Positions 17,482 through 25,880 of a stretch of DNA of 64,000 nucleotides are shown one piece after another. Position numbers and translations under genes: made by a program. The number at the start of each line of letters is the position of its first letter. The first letter of the stretch is position 1. Under the pieces are notes generated by a model that did no database searches, was not told the DNA's origin, and saw only the letters and a list, made by a program, of their open reading frames with translations. The DNA is from RUG023 sp900315435 (GTDB lineage Bacteria > Spirochaetota > Spirochaetia > Sphaerochaetales > Sphaerochaetaceae), in the NCBI GenBank assembly GCA_902788205.1, contig CADAJJ010000001.1:1-64000 (forward strand), read 5' to 3'.

Positions 17482-18305
17482 GAAGGCTTTCCATCCTGTT
17501 CCTGTTTCTCGGTCTGCTGGCGGGATGCGCCACGCGTACCTCGCTTTCCAGCAGGCCGGAAGCATTGCTCGCTTCCCTGTATCAAGAGGGAAGCGTGCTT
17601 GTATCTGTCGATGCGGAAAGCGAACCTGCTCTGGTTTTGGCCGCGGTGGGGGACGAGCGGCTTGCCCGCCGTATCTCCCGTGTCTCTCTCTTGCTTGGAC
17701 AGGACCACTATCCGCTGGACGAGCATGCGGGGAAAACCATCCTGGTCGAGGGGGATTTTCCATCGGTCGCCATCGGTTTCGTCATGGGTTCCATGGAAGG
17801 GTACGAGAAGCGGAAAGGGGGCTATTGGCAGGGAGCCGCCTATGCGGTCGGCCTGCTGGAGAAGAACCTTTTGCTGGTCACCGACGGCTCTTGGCTTGAA
17901 GAGGCAGAGCGGATTCGGATGTTGCCCTTGGCTTGGGACCCCTTGATTGGTTCTGTCCTTCTGAGTCCGATCGGCGTATACGCCAAGAGGCCGGTGACGT
18001 TCTTTCCTCTGCAGGCGGATCTGACCGAGGCTCTCCTGTCCAGCATCGACACGGTGACCGCCGGGTGCAGGAGGGCGAACGGATCGATGACAAGTGATGT
18101 CTCGATTCTGATGGCGGATGAGAAGAAGGCGGAAGCCCTGGGCAAGATCCTCCGCTCTGGCTATGTGCGGCAGCTGCGTGCCAGCGGACAAGCGGTCGAC
18201 GTGGCAAAACTCCGTACGATGTTTACGCTGAACGGAAATTTGCTTACTATGAGACAGATAGAATTACCAGATGTGGACCTGCAGATGCTGCAGGTCGCGT
18301 TTTGA
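17478..18305 (+). CDS. Predicted lipoprotein of unknown function
   Basis: No family recognised. The 275-residue protein has a clear lipoprotein signal peptide (MRRLSILFLFLGLLAGC), so it should be anchored by Cys17 or so to a membrane and face the periplasm. The mature part alternates short hydrophobic and polar stretches consistent with beta strands. It overlaps the ileS stop by 4 bases and is followed 10 bases later by an FmdB-type gene, so it belongs to the ileS transcript. A role in envelope maintenance is only a guess. Confidence 0.75.
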   Translation: MRRLSILFLFLGLLAGCATRTSLSSRPEALLASLYQEGSVLVSVDAESEPALVLAAVGDERLARRISRVSLLLGQDHYPLDEHAGKTILVEGDFPSVAIGFVMGSMEGYEKRKGGYWQGAAYAVGLLEKNLLLVTDGSWLEEAERIRMLPLAWDPLIGSVLLSPIGVYAKRPVTFFPLQADLTEALLSSIDTVTAGCRRANGSMTSDVSILMADEKKAEALGKILRSGYVRQLRASGQAVDVAKLRTMFTLNGNLLTMRQIELPDVDLQMLQVAF

Positions 18306-18315
18306 GGAGAATACA

Positions 18316-18540
18316 ATGCCATTTTATGAGTATGAGTGTGATGCGTGTCATGCTACCATGACACTCGAGCAGTCTATCGCCAACCACAAGGCCCCGGAGG
18401 TCTGTCCGAAGTGCGGAACCAAGGGAACGGTCAGACGGGTATTCACCGCTGCGGCGGTCGAGTTCAAGGGAAGCGGCTGGTACTGCACCGACCATCACAG
18501 TCCAAGTGGAAATGTCGCGACGGGAAAGAAGGGGAAATGA
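18316..18540 (+). CDS. FmdB-family zinc ribbon protein
   Basis: Putative regulatory zinc-ribbon protein of the FmdB/CxxC_CxxC_SSSS family. The 74-residue chain begins MPFYEYECDACH and has a second pair in CPKCGTKG. Together these four cysteines form the ribbon typical of the family. The C-terminal GWYCTDH segment is a usual ending. ATG 18316 has GAGGAG 6 bases upstream. Biochemical function is unknown for most members. Confidence 0.88.
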   Translation: MPFYEYECDACHATMTLEQSIANHKAPEVCPKCGTKGTVRRVFTAAAVEFKGSGWYCTDHHSPSGNVATGKKGK

Positions 18541-18541
18541 A

Positions 18542-19540
18542 ATGGACGAAAACACGAAAAAACGCATTCTTACCGGCGACCGGCCGACCGGACGTCTCCA
18601 TCTGGGCCACTACGTCGGTTCCCTGAGAACGAGAGCCGAGCTGCAGGACGCGTACGACGAGATCATCGAGGTCGCCGACGTGCAGGCGCTGACCACCCAC
18701 TTTGAGAAGCCTGAGCTGATCAAGCAGTCGATTCTCGACGTGACGATCGACAACCTTTCCGTCGGCCTCGACCCCGACAAGGTCACGATCTTCCAGCAGA
18801 GCCAGATTCCCAGCATCGCCGAGCTGACCATCTTCTACTCGATGATTGTCAGCTGCAACCAGCTACGCCACAATCCGACCATCAAGACCGAGGCGAAGAA
18901 CTATGGCTATACCGACCTTTCCTATGGGTTTCTCGGCTATCCGGTCAGCCAGACGGCAGACATCACCTTCTGCAACGCCCACCTTGTTCCGGTCGGAGAG
19001 GACCAGCTGCCCCACATCGAGCTGGCACGCAAGATCGTGCGCAAGTTCAACGCTCTCTACGGTACTTCCATTGTCGAACCGGAGGCCAAGGTATCTTCCA
19101 CGGGAAGACTGAGCGGTCTTGACGGAAACGCGAAGATGGGCAAGAGCCTTGGCAACGCCCTCTATCTGTCCGACACGCCAGAAGAGATCTGGAACAAGGT
19201 GAAGGTGGCGGTCACCGACCCCGCCAAGATCCACCTGCATGATCCCGGGCATCCAGAGGTCTGCAATGTGTACAAGTACCACTGCGTCTTCAACAAGGAA
19301 GAGGCTCCTGGTATCTCGGAGCAGTGCAAGAAAGGAGAGCTTGGCTGCGTCGCCTGCAAGAAACGGCTGAACGCGGTGCTCAACAACCTACTGGATCCAA
19401 TGCGCGAGCGCAGGGCCTACTATGAGCAGCACCCTGACGAGGTGAAGGATATCCTCGCCAAGGGCAACAAGCGGTGCAACGAGATCGGCAACCAGAACCT
19501 TGCTGAGATTAAGGAGAAGATGCACATCCTGGTCAAGTGA
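18542..19540 (+). CDS. trpS: Tryptophanyl-tRNA synthetase
   Basis: Charges tRNA-Trp. The 332-residue class I enzyme shows TGDRPTGRLHLGHYVGSL with the HIGH-type motif and the KMSKS-type loop as AKMGKSLGNALYL. Length is normal. ATG 18542 follows the FmdB stop directly and lies just upstream of the conserved domain. Confidence 0.96.
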   Translation: MDENTKKRILTGDRPTGRLHLGHYVGSLRTRAELQDAYDEIIEVADVQALTTHFEKPELIKQSILDVTIDNLSVGLDPDKVTIFQQSQIPSIAELTIFYSMIVSCNQLRHNPTIKTEAKNYGYTDLSYGFLGYPVSQTADITFCNAHLVPVGEDQLPHIELARKIVRKFNALYGTSIVEPEAKVSSTGRLSGLDGNAKMGKSLGNALYLSDTPEEIWNKVKVAVTDPAKIHLHDPGHPEVCNVYKYHCVFNKEEAPGISEQCKKGELGCVACKKRLNAVLNNLLDPMRERRAYYEQHPDEVKDILAKGNKRCNEIGNQNLAEIKEKMHILVK

Positions 19541-19554
19541 CGGGGATGATTTCG

Positions 19555-19585
19555 ATGGCGGGCGCAGGCCCGCCATGTTCTTTTC
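19555..19585 (+). terminator. Terminator after trpS
   Basis: A perfect 9-base stem ATGGCGGGC/GCCCGCCAT closes a GCAG loop and is followed by GTTCTTTTC. It lies 14 bases after the trpS stop, ending the long ileS-trpS run. The T-run is interrupted, so read-through into the next gene is possible. Confidence 0.65.
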
Positions 19586-19599
19586 AAGGAGGGAAGGTG

Positions 19600-20133
19600 A
19601 TGGAACAGCGGACCATGCAGGTCACCCCGAGCGTGGGGGACTTTCGGAAAGCCATGTATTACGCGCTAGTGATCCGTTACCATCGCCCTTTCCAGATCCT
19701 TGCCATCGTCCTCGGATTCACGGTCATCTACGCTTTTGCCGGCGCATGTGGCTTGGGTACCCCAAACCCGATGGTGTTCTGCATCGCAGGAGCCTATCTC
19801 GTCTGGGCGCTGGTCATGGCCTGTGGGGTGGAGCGGCAGATCCAGAGAAGTTTGCGGCAAACCGGGAATCCTGTCGGTGCGGACGTCCGGTTGGTAGCGA
19901 CGACCCATTCGCTTGCCTGGTCGATTCCTTCGCTGATGGCCCATGGCGATGTGCAGATGGCACGTCTTTCGGCAGTTTTCCATATTTCCGGATTGTTTCT
20001 CGTCTATCTGGATGCAAGAAGCACCCTGTTGATTCCTGAACGGGACCTTTCCCAAGCGGATATCGATTTCCTTGATGATGCTTTCCGCAACCGGCTGGGT
20101 GGGCGGTTCTACCAGCGTCACCGTCGCTCGTAA
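19600..20133 (+). CDS. YcxB-like membrane protein
   Basis: Small integral membrane protein of unknown function. The 177 residues contain two adjacent transmembrane segments (about residues 30-70) followed by a C-terminal domain. That domain includes FHISGLFLVYLDARSTLLIPERDL, which resembles the YcxB-like C-terminal pattern. ATG 19600 was chosen for the AAGGAGGG ribosome site 6 bases upstream; an earlier ATG at 19537 lies inside the trpS end and terminator. Family assignment is by pattern only. Confidence 0.6.
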   Translation: MEQRTMQVTPSVGDFRKAMYYALVIRYHRPFQILAIVLGFTVIYAFAGACGLGTPNPMVFCIAGAYLVWALVMACGVERQIQRSLRQTGNPVGADVRLVATTHSLAWSIPSLMAHGDVQMARLSAVFHISGLFLVYLDARSTLLIPERDLSQADIDFLDDAFRNRLGGRFYQRHRRS

Positions 20134-20147
20134 CCGGGAGCAAAGAG

Positions 20148-20171
20148 AAGGTCCTGTCGATGCAGGACCTT
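20148..20171. terminator. Bidirectional terminator hairpin
   Basis: AAGGTCCTG and CAGGACCTT form a perfect 9-base stem with loop TCGATG between two genes that converge. T-rich sequence follows on both strands, weakly on plus (CCGTTT) and as CTCTTTG on minus. Confidence 0.55.
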
Positions 20172-20179
20172 CCGTTTGA

Positions 20180-22126
20180 TCAGCCTGCCGTTTCCGGCTC
20201 GCGATGTCTCTTCCCGTCGATTGCGGTGGAAACCTGGGTGAGAACCATGACGATGGCAATCAGGACGATGCCGATGATGTCGGTCTTGGTGCCAGGAACC
20301 ACCAGCGCCAATCCTCCTGCGATGGAGACACATCTCAGAAGCGGTTTCACAGGTCCGTTGAGGTAGCCGATGAAGCCGGCGCCGATTCCTATCAGTCCGA
20401 TGATGGCGGTGACCACCATGGGCAAGGCTTCGAGGAAGGTGCCTCCAATCATGATCATCTTCGGATTCATCGCGAACATGTAGGGAATCAAGAAGGCGGC
20501 GATGGCGAGCTTGGTCGCGTTGACGCCCGTCTTGAAGGCGTTGCCCCCTGCAATGGCGCTTCCCGCGTATGCGGCCAGGGCGACGGGTGGGGTGATGTCG
20601 GCGACAATGCCGAAGTAGAAGCAGAACATGTGCGCCGCCAGCATCGGGATGCCGGCACGGATCAGGATAGGAGCCGCGATCGTACTGGTGATCAGGTAGT
20701 TGCTGGTGGTGGAGACTCCCATTCCCAAAATCAAGCTGGTGAACATGGCGCAGACCAAGGCCAGAAAGACGTTGTTTCCAACCAGATTGAAGATACCGGC
20801 TCCGATGCGCTGTCCAAGGCCTGTCAGGGTGACCATGCCGATGATGATGCCGGCGGTGGAACACGCGGTGGCGACGCTGATGACGCTTCGGCCTGCCTGG
20901 GGCAGGGCCTTGAAAATCTGGAAGAAGGGGACTCTGGTGTTCTTTCGCAGATACGGGACAATCAGGCAGATGAGACAGCCGTACAGGGCGCTGCGGGTGA
21001 TGGTCAGACCGCTGAGCATGAAGTAGATGATGCAGGCAAGCGGAAGGATCAGATGTCCCTTTGCCCGCAACAAAAGAAGCAGTCTTGGCAGTTGCTCCCG
21101 TGGAGTTCCCTTCAATCCAAGCCGTTTTGCCTCGAGATGGACACTGATCCAGATGCCGATGAAATAGAGTGAGGCAGGGATGATCGCCACTAGGATCAAC
21201 TGGCGATAGGGGATGCCGCAGGCATCACTGATCAGGAAAGCCGCGCTTCCCATGACCGGGGGCATGATCTGGCCGCCGGTAGAGGCAGCGGCCTCGACTG
21301 CTCCGGCGAATTCCGGCTCATAGCCGAGGCTCTTCATCAATGGAATGGTGAAAGTGCCGGTGGAGACCGTGTTGGAGACGGAGGATCCACTGACCGTACC
21401 TTGCAGCGCGCTGGAAAGGACTGCCACCTTCGCTGGACCTCCTGCGGCCCATCCTGCCAGGGAGTTGGCCAGGTCGATGAAGAACTGGCCGATCTTGGTC
21501 TTCTCAAGGAAGGCGCCAAAGAGGATGAACAGGAAGATGTAGGTCGAACAGACCCCGAGGGGGTTGCCGATGACGCCCTCGGTGGTGATGAACAAATGGG
21601 TGATGATCCGCTTCAGCGCGAACCCGCGGTGCCGCAGGAATCCGCCCATATACTTGCCCACCATCCCATAAAGGAAGAAACAGGAGGCGATGATGACAAT
21701 CGGCGGACCGACGACGCGCCAGCAGGCAAGCAGCACCAGTGCGATGCCTAGACCCGCCATGACGGTATCCACCATGGTGTACGCCCCGGCACGGAACTGC
21801 AAGGGTTTGTAATTCACGATGAAATAGCCGACCGTGCAGACAAACAGGAATGCGAACAGGCAGTCGTACCAGGGTAGCTTGTGCCTGTCCGCATGCTTGG
21901 TCGCGGGGTAGAGCAGGAAGGCGAGACTGATGGCGAACCCCAGATGCGTATAGCGGAGGATCTGGAGCGGCACCTTGTTGGAAATCGACGCGTACAGCTG
22001 GAAAAGCGCGAAAACCGTCAGGATGACAGAAATGACGTTGTCCCCCGTTGGGGAGAAAATCTTATACTTGGATTCACGGTCAATCGCCGTAAGGTCGATT
22101 GGTTCCGTTGCAGGCTTGTTTGACAT
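20180..22126 (-). CDS. TRAP transporter fused permease (DctQM type, TAXI system)
   Basis: Membrane subunit of a TRAP transporter, which imports organic acids or amino acids using an ion gradient and a periplasmic receptor. The 648-residue protein is very hydrophobic with many membrane segments. Its N-terminal part corresponds to the small DctQ subunit and the rest to DctM, including GTVSGSSVSNTVSTG and ASTGGQIMPPVMGSAAF typical of fused TAXI-type permeases. Minus-strand ATG 22126 has AGGA 8 bases upstream; ATG 22132 is too close to that site. The receptor gene lies just upstream and is broken by an IS element, so the system is probably inactive in this strain. The substrate cannot be told from sequence. 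Confidence 0.92.
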   Translation of the reverse strand: MSNKPATEPIDLTAIDRESKYKIFSPTGDNVISVILTVFALFQLYASISNKVPLQILRYTHLGFAISLAFLLYPATKHADRHKLPWYDCLFAFLFVCTVGYFIVNYKPLQFRAGAYTMVDTVMAGLGIALVLLACWRVVGPPIVIIASCFFLYGMVGKYMGGFLRHRGFALKRIITHLFITTEGVIGNPLGVCSTYIFLFILFGAFLEKTKIGQFFIDLANSLAGWAAGGPAKVAVLSSALQGTVSGSSVSNTVSTGTFTIPLMKSLGYEPEFAGAVEAAASTGGQIMPPVMGSAAFLISDACGIPYRQLILVAIIPASLYFIGIWISVHLEAKRLGLKGTPREQLPRLLLLLRAKGHLILPLACIIYFMLSGLTITRSALYGCLICLIVPYLRKNTRVPFFQIFKALPQAGRSVISVATACSTAGIIIGMVTLTGLGQRIGAGIFNLVGNNVFLALVCAMFTSLILGMGVSTTSNYLITSTIAAPILIRAGIPMLAAHMFCFYFGIVADITPPVALAAYAGSAIAGGNAFKTGVNATKLAIAAFLIPYMFAMNPKMIMIGGTFLEALPMVVTAIIGLIGIGAGFIGYLNGPVKPLLRCVSIAGGLALVVPGTKTDIIGIVLIAIVMVLTQVSTAIDGKRHREPETAG

Positions 22127-22149
22127 GTGCATGTTCCTATTGTTGTCTG

Positions 22150-22181
22150 AAAAGGCAGGAATCCCTTAGGAATCCCTGCCT
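22150..22181 (-). terminator. Hairpin between receptor and permease genes
   Basis: On the minus strand AGGCAGG and CCTGCCT pair, with further partial pairing inside, followed by TTTTC. It lies between the receptor stop (22196) and the permease start (22126). In binding-protein operons such a hairpin often gives partial termination, so that more receptor than permease is made. Confidence 0.55.
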
Positions 22182-23162
22182 GTCCAAGAAGATGGTTACT
22201 TCAGGAAATCAGGAATTGCGAGTCCCTGTTCCTCGTAGTATTTGCGAGCGCCCGGATGCAAGTTGGCGGGGATGCCGTTGAGGGCGGAATCGATGCTCAT
22301 GTACTTCGCCTTGGCGTTGATTGCCTGGATCTCACCGAGGTGCTCGTAGATAGCCTTGGTGAGTTCGTAGATGGCTTGGTCGGAGAACTTCTCGTTGACA
22401 ATCAGCATGCACTTGACCGCGACAGAAGTGATTGCATGACCGACATTGTAATCGTCGCTCGGCGTTTCAAACCTAGCGTAGTAAGGATACTTGTCAAGCA
22501 GGATCCGCATATGCTCATCGTCAATGGACAAGACGTCGATATTCTTGTTCAGAGAGAGCTCCATGACGTTTCCATTGGGGAAGCCGGAGCAGAGAAACAT
22601 GGCGTCGAAGGTGCCATCCTGAATTCCATTTTTCGCTGTAGCTTGGTCGGCGAAGGTTTCGTTGATATCGTCATAGGTCATGCCGTAGGCACCAAGGATT
22701 TGCCGTGCCGCGACCTCATATCCGCTTCCGACCGCGCCGACACAGATGTTCTTGCCTCGCATGTCGGCGACACTCTTGATGCCGCTTTTCTTGGAGACGA
22801 CCATCTGGACCATTTCGGGATAGCAGGCGGTAATCGCGTACAAGTTGGTGATAGGCTTGCCGTTGAAGAGCTCGATGCCATGCAGGGCATAGCTGTAGAC
22901 GTCGCTCTGGATCATCGCGAACTCGTTGTCTCCGCTGCCGACAAGGCGGGCGTTCTCTGTTGAGCCACCGGTGGCGTTGACGGTCAGGTTTGCCCCCGTG
23001 GCCTGATTGACCACCGTGCTGAGAGCGGAGCCGAAGGCATAGTAGTTCCCAGTAGCTGACCCAGTCCCCATTAGGTAACTGCCACTAAAGTGTTCCTCGA
23101 GCTTCCCGGATGATGCCTGTTCCGCGCCACCATTGGCGAAAAGTCCAAACCCGACATGTATT

Positions 23163-23169
23163 CCGACAG
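23163..23169. repeat. Target-site duplication, left copy
   Basis: CCGACAG, identical to 25711-25717. Removing one copy together with the element restores the receptor reading frame. Confidence 0.85.
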
Positions 23170-23176
23170 CAAAAAT

Positions 23177-23282
23177 GGATAGGAAGTCCGAAAATAATGG
23201 ATAATGTGTCCGCCTGAATCGGATACAGGGAAATGACAGGCAATCCGCAGGAAACGGATAGCTTCTCCGGCATGGATGGATA
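23177..23282 (+). repeat. Array of GGATA motifs at the left IS end
   Basis: GGATA occurs at 23177, 23199, 23221, 23256 and 23278, giving spacings of 22, 22, 35 and 22 bases. The 22-base step is about two turns of DNA, so these sites lie on one face of the helix. They are probably IstA binding sites, since IS21-family ends are known for multiple internal repeats. Confidence 0.6.
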
Positions 23283-23342
23283 ATGCGATAGGATGTGATG
23301 CGGCTCGTATGGGCCGTTATTTCATTCTATCGGAGGTAGTCT

Positions 23343-24890
23343 ATGATAAAGGACTACAGGCAGCTGATGCTGCTGTCGAAGAAAGGTCTCTCCATACGGC
23401 AGATAGCCAGGATGGCAGGATGCAAATGGGAGACGGCAAGGGATGCGCTGGAGCGCATGAGGGAAGCCTATGGATCTTTGGATGCCATTCCACCCGAGGC
23501 CACATCGGATGACATAAGGGACATGGTCCGCACGAGGCATGAGACGCAGGACGGAGGGTATCTGCCGGTCGACTGCGACGAGATCCTTGAGAAGCGCCGG
23601 CACGGGACTTCGATGGATAAGCTGTGGGCCGGCTATGCAAAAGGAGCCGAGAAGCTCGGGAAGAACGCATACAGAAGATCCCGGTTCTGCGAGATTGTCG
23701 CTGATTATGCCTCGAGAAAAGGCATAGCGGTCAGCATTGAGAAGGTGCCGGGGATAAGATGCGAGGTGGACTGGGTCGGCGACAAGGCGCACATCACCGA
23801 TGTGGATACAGGGGAGCTGCTTCCGATCCACATATTCGTGATGGCCCTTCCATACAGCAGCTACTTCTACTGTGAGGGCTTCTTCGATGAGAGGATGGGC
23901 TCGTGGCTGACTGGCCATAAGCATGGCTTCGAGTTCTTCGGAGGGGTCCCTGTGGTTCTCGTTCCCGACAACTGCAAGACAGCTGTCACGGAAGGACGCA
24001 GAAGGTTCTATGAGGAAGTGGTCCTGAACAGGAAGTACAGCGATTTCGCAGACTATTACGGCATTGCCGTCAGACCTGCGCGCATCCGCCATCCGAAGGA
24101 CAAGAGCGTATGCGAGAGAAGCGTGAGGATCATAGAGGATGACATCATGCCGGAGATGGAGGAGCTGGACATCTATTCCCTCGATGAATTCAACAGCATC
24201 CTCAGGAAGAAGCTGATAAGAAGGCTGGCAAGGCCATTCTCCAAGCGCTATGGTTCCCGGACCTCGATATTCGAGGAGGAAGAGAAGAAGACGCTGCTCC
24301 CGCTCCCTGTTGCAGGATACCACTCATACACCGAGAGGGAAGCAGCTGTTGGCAGGGATGGGTACATACAGTACTCATGCGCCTTCTACAGTGTACCTCC
24401 GCAGTACATAAAGAAGAAGGTCATAGCGAGGAGCTACGAAGGCAGGCTCTACATCTATGATGATCATCGCATGCTGATAGCCGAGCATCCGATTGCCTCC
24501 CGCAAGTGGCAGAGGGTGACGGATCCGGAGCATCAGAGATACGACCTTGCGCTCTACGGAGGCTATTCGAAGATGGAATTCGACAATGCTGCCCGCTCCA
24601 TAGGCTCAGGCATGTATGAATGGGTGCAGCAGGTGAAAGGGAGATGGGAATGCGAGGCCGATTCATACAGGACGCTCCTGGGTGTCTTCTCATGGATAAA
24701 GCGGTTCCCTGCGGACATTGCGGAAGCTGCGGCACAGCAGGCGCTGAATTCAGGCATATTCAGCGTGAGGGGATTCAAGGCGATCGTCTCCAGATGCATC
24801 GCAGAAAGCGAGAAGACAAGGCAGGAGAAGCAGAACATCAACAGCATCTACATCGCACACAAGGAGGATGACAATGGATACGAAGGATAA
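23343..24890 (+). CDS. istA: IS21-family transposase IstA
   Basis: DDE transposase that cuts and joins the IS ends. The 515-residue product has an N-terminal helix-turn-helix (LSIRQIARMAGCKWETARDAL), then an integrase core. The acidic residues of the core lie in EVDWVGDKA, VPDNCKTAV and the Glu of KSVCERSVR. A C-terminal beta-rich region follows. A GGAGG ribosome site lies 7 bases before ATG 23343. It overlaps istB by 17 bases, as usual for co-translated istAB. Confidence 0.95.
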   Translation: MIKDYRQLMLLSKKGLSIRQIARMAGCKWETARDALERMREAYGSLDAIPPEATSDDIRDMVRTRHETQDGGYLPVDCDEILEKRRHGTSMDKLWAGYAKGAEKLGKNAYRRSRFCEIVADYASRKGIAVSIEKVPGIRCEVDWVGDKAHITDVDTGELLPIHIFVMALPYSSYFYCEGFFDERMGSWLTGHKHGFEFFGGVPVVLVPDNCKTAVTEGRRRFYEEVVLNRKYSDFADYYGIAVRPARIRHPKDKSVCERSVRIIEDDIMPEMEELDIYSLDEFNSILRKKLIRRLARPFSKRYGSRTSIFEEEEKKTLLPLPVAGYHSYTEREAAVGRDGYIQYSCAFYSVPPQYIKKKVIARSYEGRLYIYDDHRMLIAEHPIASRKWQRVTDPEHQRYDLALYGGYSKMEFDNAARSIGSGMYEWVQQVKGRWECEADSYRTLLGVFSWIKRFPADIAEAAAQQALNSGIFSVRGFKAIVSRCIAESEKTRQEKQNINSIYIAHKEDDNGYEG

Positions 24891-25611
24891 CATACTCTCC
24901 ATCTGCGACTCCCTTCATGTGCTGGGGCAGCAGAAGGCAGCTGAGGACATACGAATGATAGCCGAGAAAGGCAGGCCTTCCCTTGAGGATCTTTCGTCAT
25001 GCCTCCGCGATTGTGCTGCAAGGTTCTCGAATGAGAGATTCGAACGCTATGCAAGACGGGCAAAGATAGGAAGCCTATGCTCCTTTTCTGACATCATCGA
25101 TTCCCCGGAACGCAGGCTGGACCTGGAATACATCTCTGAGCTGAATTCTCTTGGATTCATACGTAGCGGCTTCAATCTCGTGATCTGGGGACCTCCGGGA
25201 ACGGGCAAGTCATGGATCGCAAGGATGATTGCCACATCCGCATGCGCGGCCGGGCTACGCACGAGGTGGACGTCGTTTCCTGTTCTCTATGACCAGCTCC
25301 TAAGGCTCTACAGGAACACAGATGGACAGACGCTGGACAGCAAGCTCATGTACTATTCGAGATTCGATCTGCTGTGCATCGACGAATTCCCGAATGTCTC
25401 AGAGATGGACCCTTTCCTTGTGCAGCAGATGTTCAACACGTTCTCCGAGAGAGGTCATTCCATCCTCCTCTGCATGCAGTGCCAGCCGGAGAAGATGGAG
25501 GAGTTGTTCTCGATAACGAGCATAGGACAGTCCATAAAAGGACGGATCCTTCAGAAGGCAAAGAGGCTTCATCTCAGCGGCACTGATCTCCGTTTGACGG
25601 ACGTTTCATAA
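24874..25611 (+). CDS. istB: IS21-family helper ATPase IstB
   Basis: AAA+ ATPase that assists IstA in target selection and strand transfer. The 245-residue product has Walker A WGPPGTGKSWIARM and Walker B LLCIDEFPNV, and ends with the usual GQSIKGRILQKAK stretch. The start at 24874 follows AAGGAGG by 6 bases; an ATG two codons upstream is less well placed. Both IS genes look intact, so the element may be mobile. Confidence 0.94.
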   Translation: MDTKDNILSICDSLHVLGQQKAAEDIRMIAEKGRPSLEDLSSCLRDCAARFSNERFERYARRAKIGSLCSFSDIIDSPERRLDLEYISELNSLGFIRSGFNLVIWGPPGTGKSWIARMIATSACAAGLRTRWTSFPVLYDQLLRLYRNTDGQTLDSKLMYYSRFDLLCIDEFPNVSEMDPFLVQQMFNTFSERGHSILLCMQCQPEKMEELFSITSIGQSIKGRILQKAKRLHLSGTDLRLTDVS

Positions 25612-25710
25612 AGGATTCTACGATTCCTGCGGATAGGTTCTCCGAACTGGGGCGGACAACCTATCCGTTTTCAAGCGGACATGTTCTCCTTTTGGGGCGG
25701 AAGAAAACAC

Positions 25711-25717
25711 CCGACAG
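25711..25717. repeat. Target-site duplication, right copy
   Basis: CCGACAG, identical to 23163-23169, immediately beyond the right end of the IS. Confidence 0.85.
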
Positions 25718-25751
25718 AAATGATGAGAGCAAAGCTCACAAGCTTTTTCAC

Positions 25752-25880
25752 ATGAGACCTCCTCATAATGTAATGACAAAATTCTAACATATTTCTCATA
25801 AATAAGAGGGTCAGATATGGAAATTGCCTGTTCTTTTTTCTTCTGTGTCTTTCCAAAGAACTCAAAATTCGTATAGGAAT
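25752..25880 (-). promoter_or_regulatory. AT-rich leader of the receptor gene
   Basis: This 129-base gap is much more AT-rich than its surroundings and probably contains the promoter of the receptor and permease genes. I see several weak -10-like hexamers but no pair of boxes I would commit to. Confidence 0.35.

Larger units (their letters stand above)
23170..25710 (+). mobile_element. IS21-family insertion sequence (istA-istB)
   Basis: The element is about 2.54 kb, with two overlapping genes for an IstA transposase and an IstB ATPase, the hallmark of the IS21 family. It is bounded by a 7-base direct repeat, within the family range of 4-8. Both ends hold several copies of short motifs (GGATA, TCCG). 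TGTCCGC with TGAA and CGGATA is in inverted orientation at 23207-23225 and 25662-25681. The outermost bases are not a clean TG...CA pair, so the exact ends may be off by a few bases. ATA codons are far more frequent in its genes than in the neighbours, which suggests acquisition from outside. Confidence 0.92.
22196..25751 (-). pseudogene. TAXI-family TRAP solute receptor, split by an IS21-type element
   Basis: Periplasmic substrate-binding subunit of the TRAP-TAXI transporter. The mature part (22196-23169) contains GTGSATGNYYAFGSAL and GMTYDDINETFADQATAKNG, typical of TAXI proteins. The 5' end is on the far side of the IS, at 25711-25751: GTG 25751 with GGAGG 7 bases upstream encodes MKKLVSFALIISV. 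Joining 25751-25718 to 23169-22196 keeps one frame of exactly 1008 bases (335 residues) and rebuilds a signal peptide ending GLFANGGAEQ, a form common in Sphaerochaeta binding proteins. The IS runs in the opposite direction. The remnant could be translated from the internal ATG at 23071 but would lack its export signal. Confidence 0.92.

Noticed and set aside
14248..17763. Very long open frame on the minus strand (1171 codons)
   Set aside because: It is antisense to ileS, has no recognisable domain and a composition of the kind that GC-rich genes leave in their opposite strand.
23071..23169. Receptor gene beginning at ATG 23071
   Set aside because: The frame is open upstream to the IS and encodes a clear signal peptide, so this ATG is internal.
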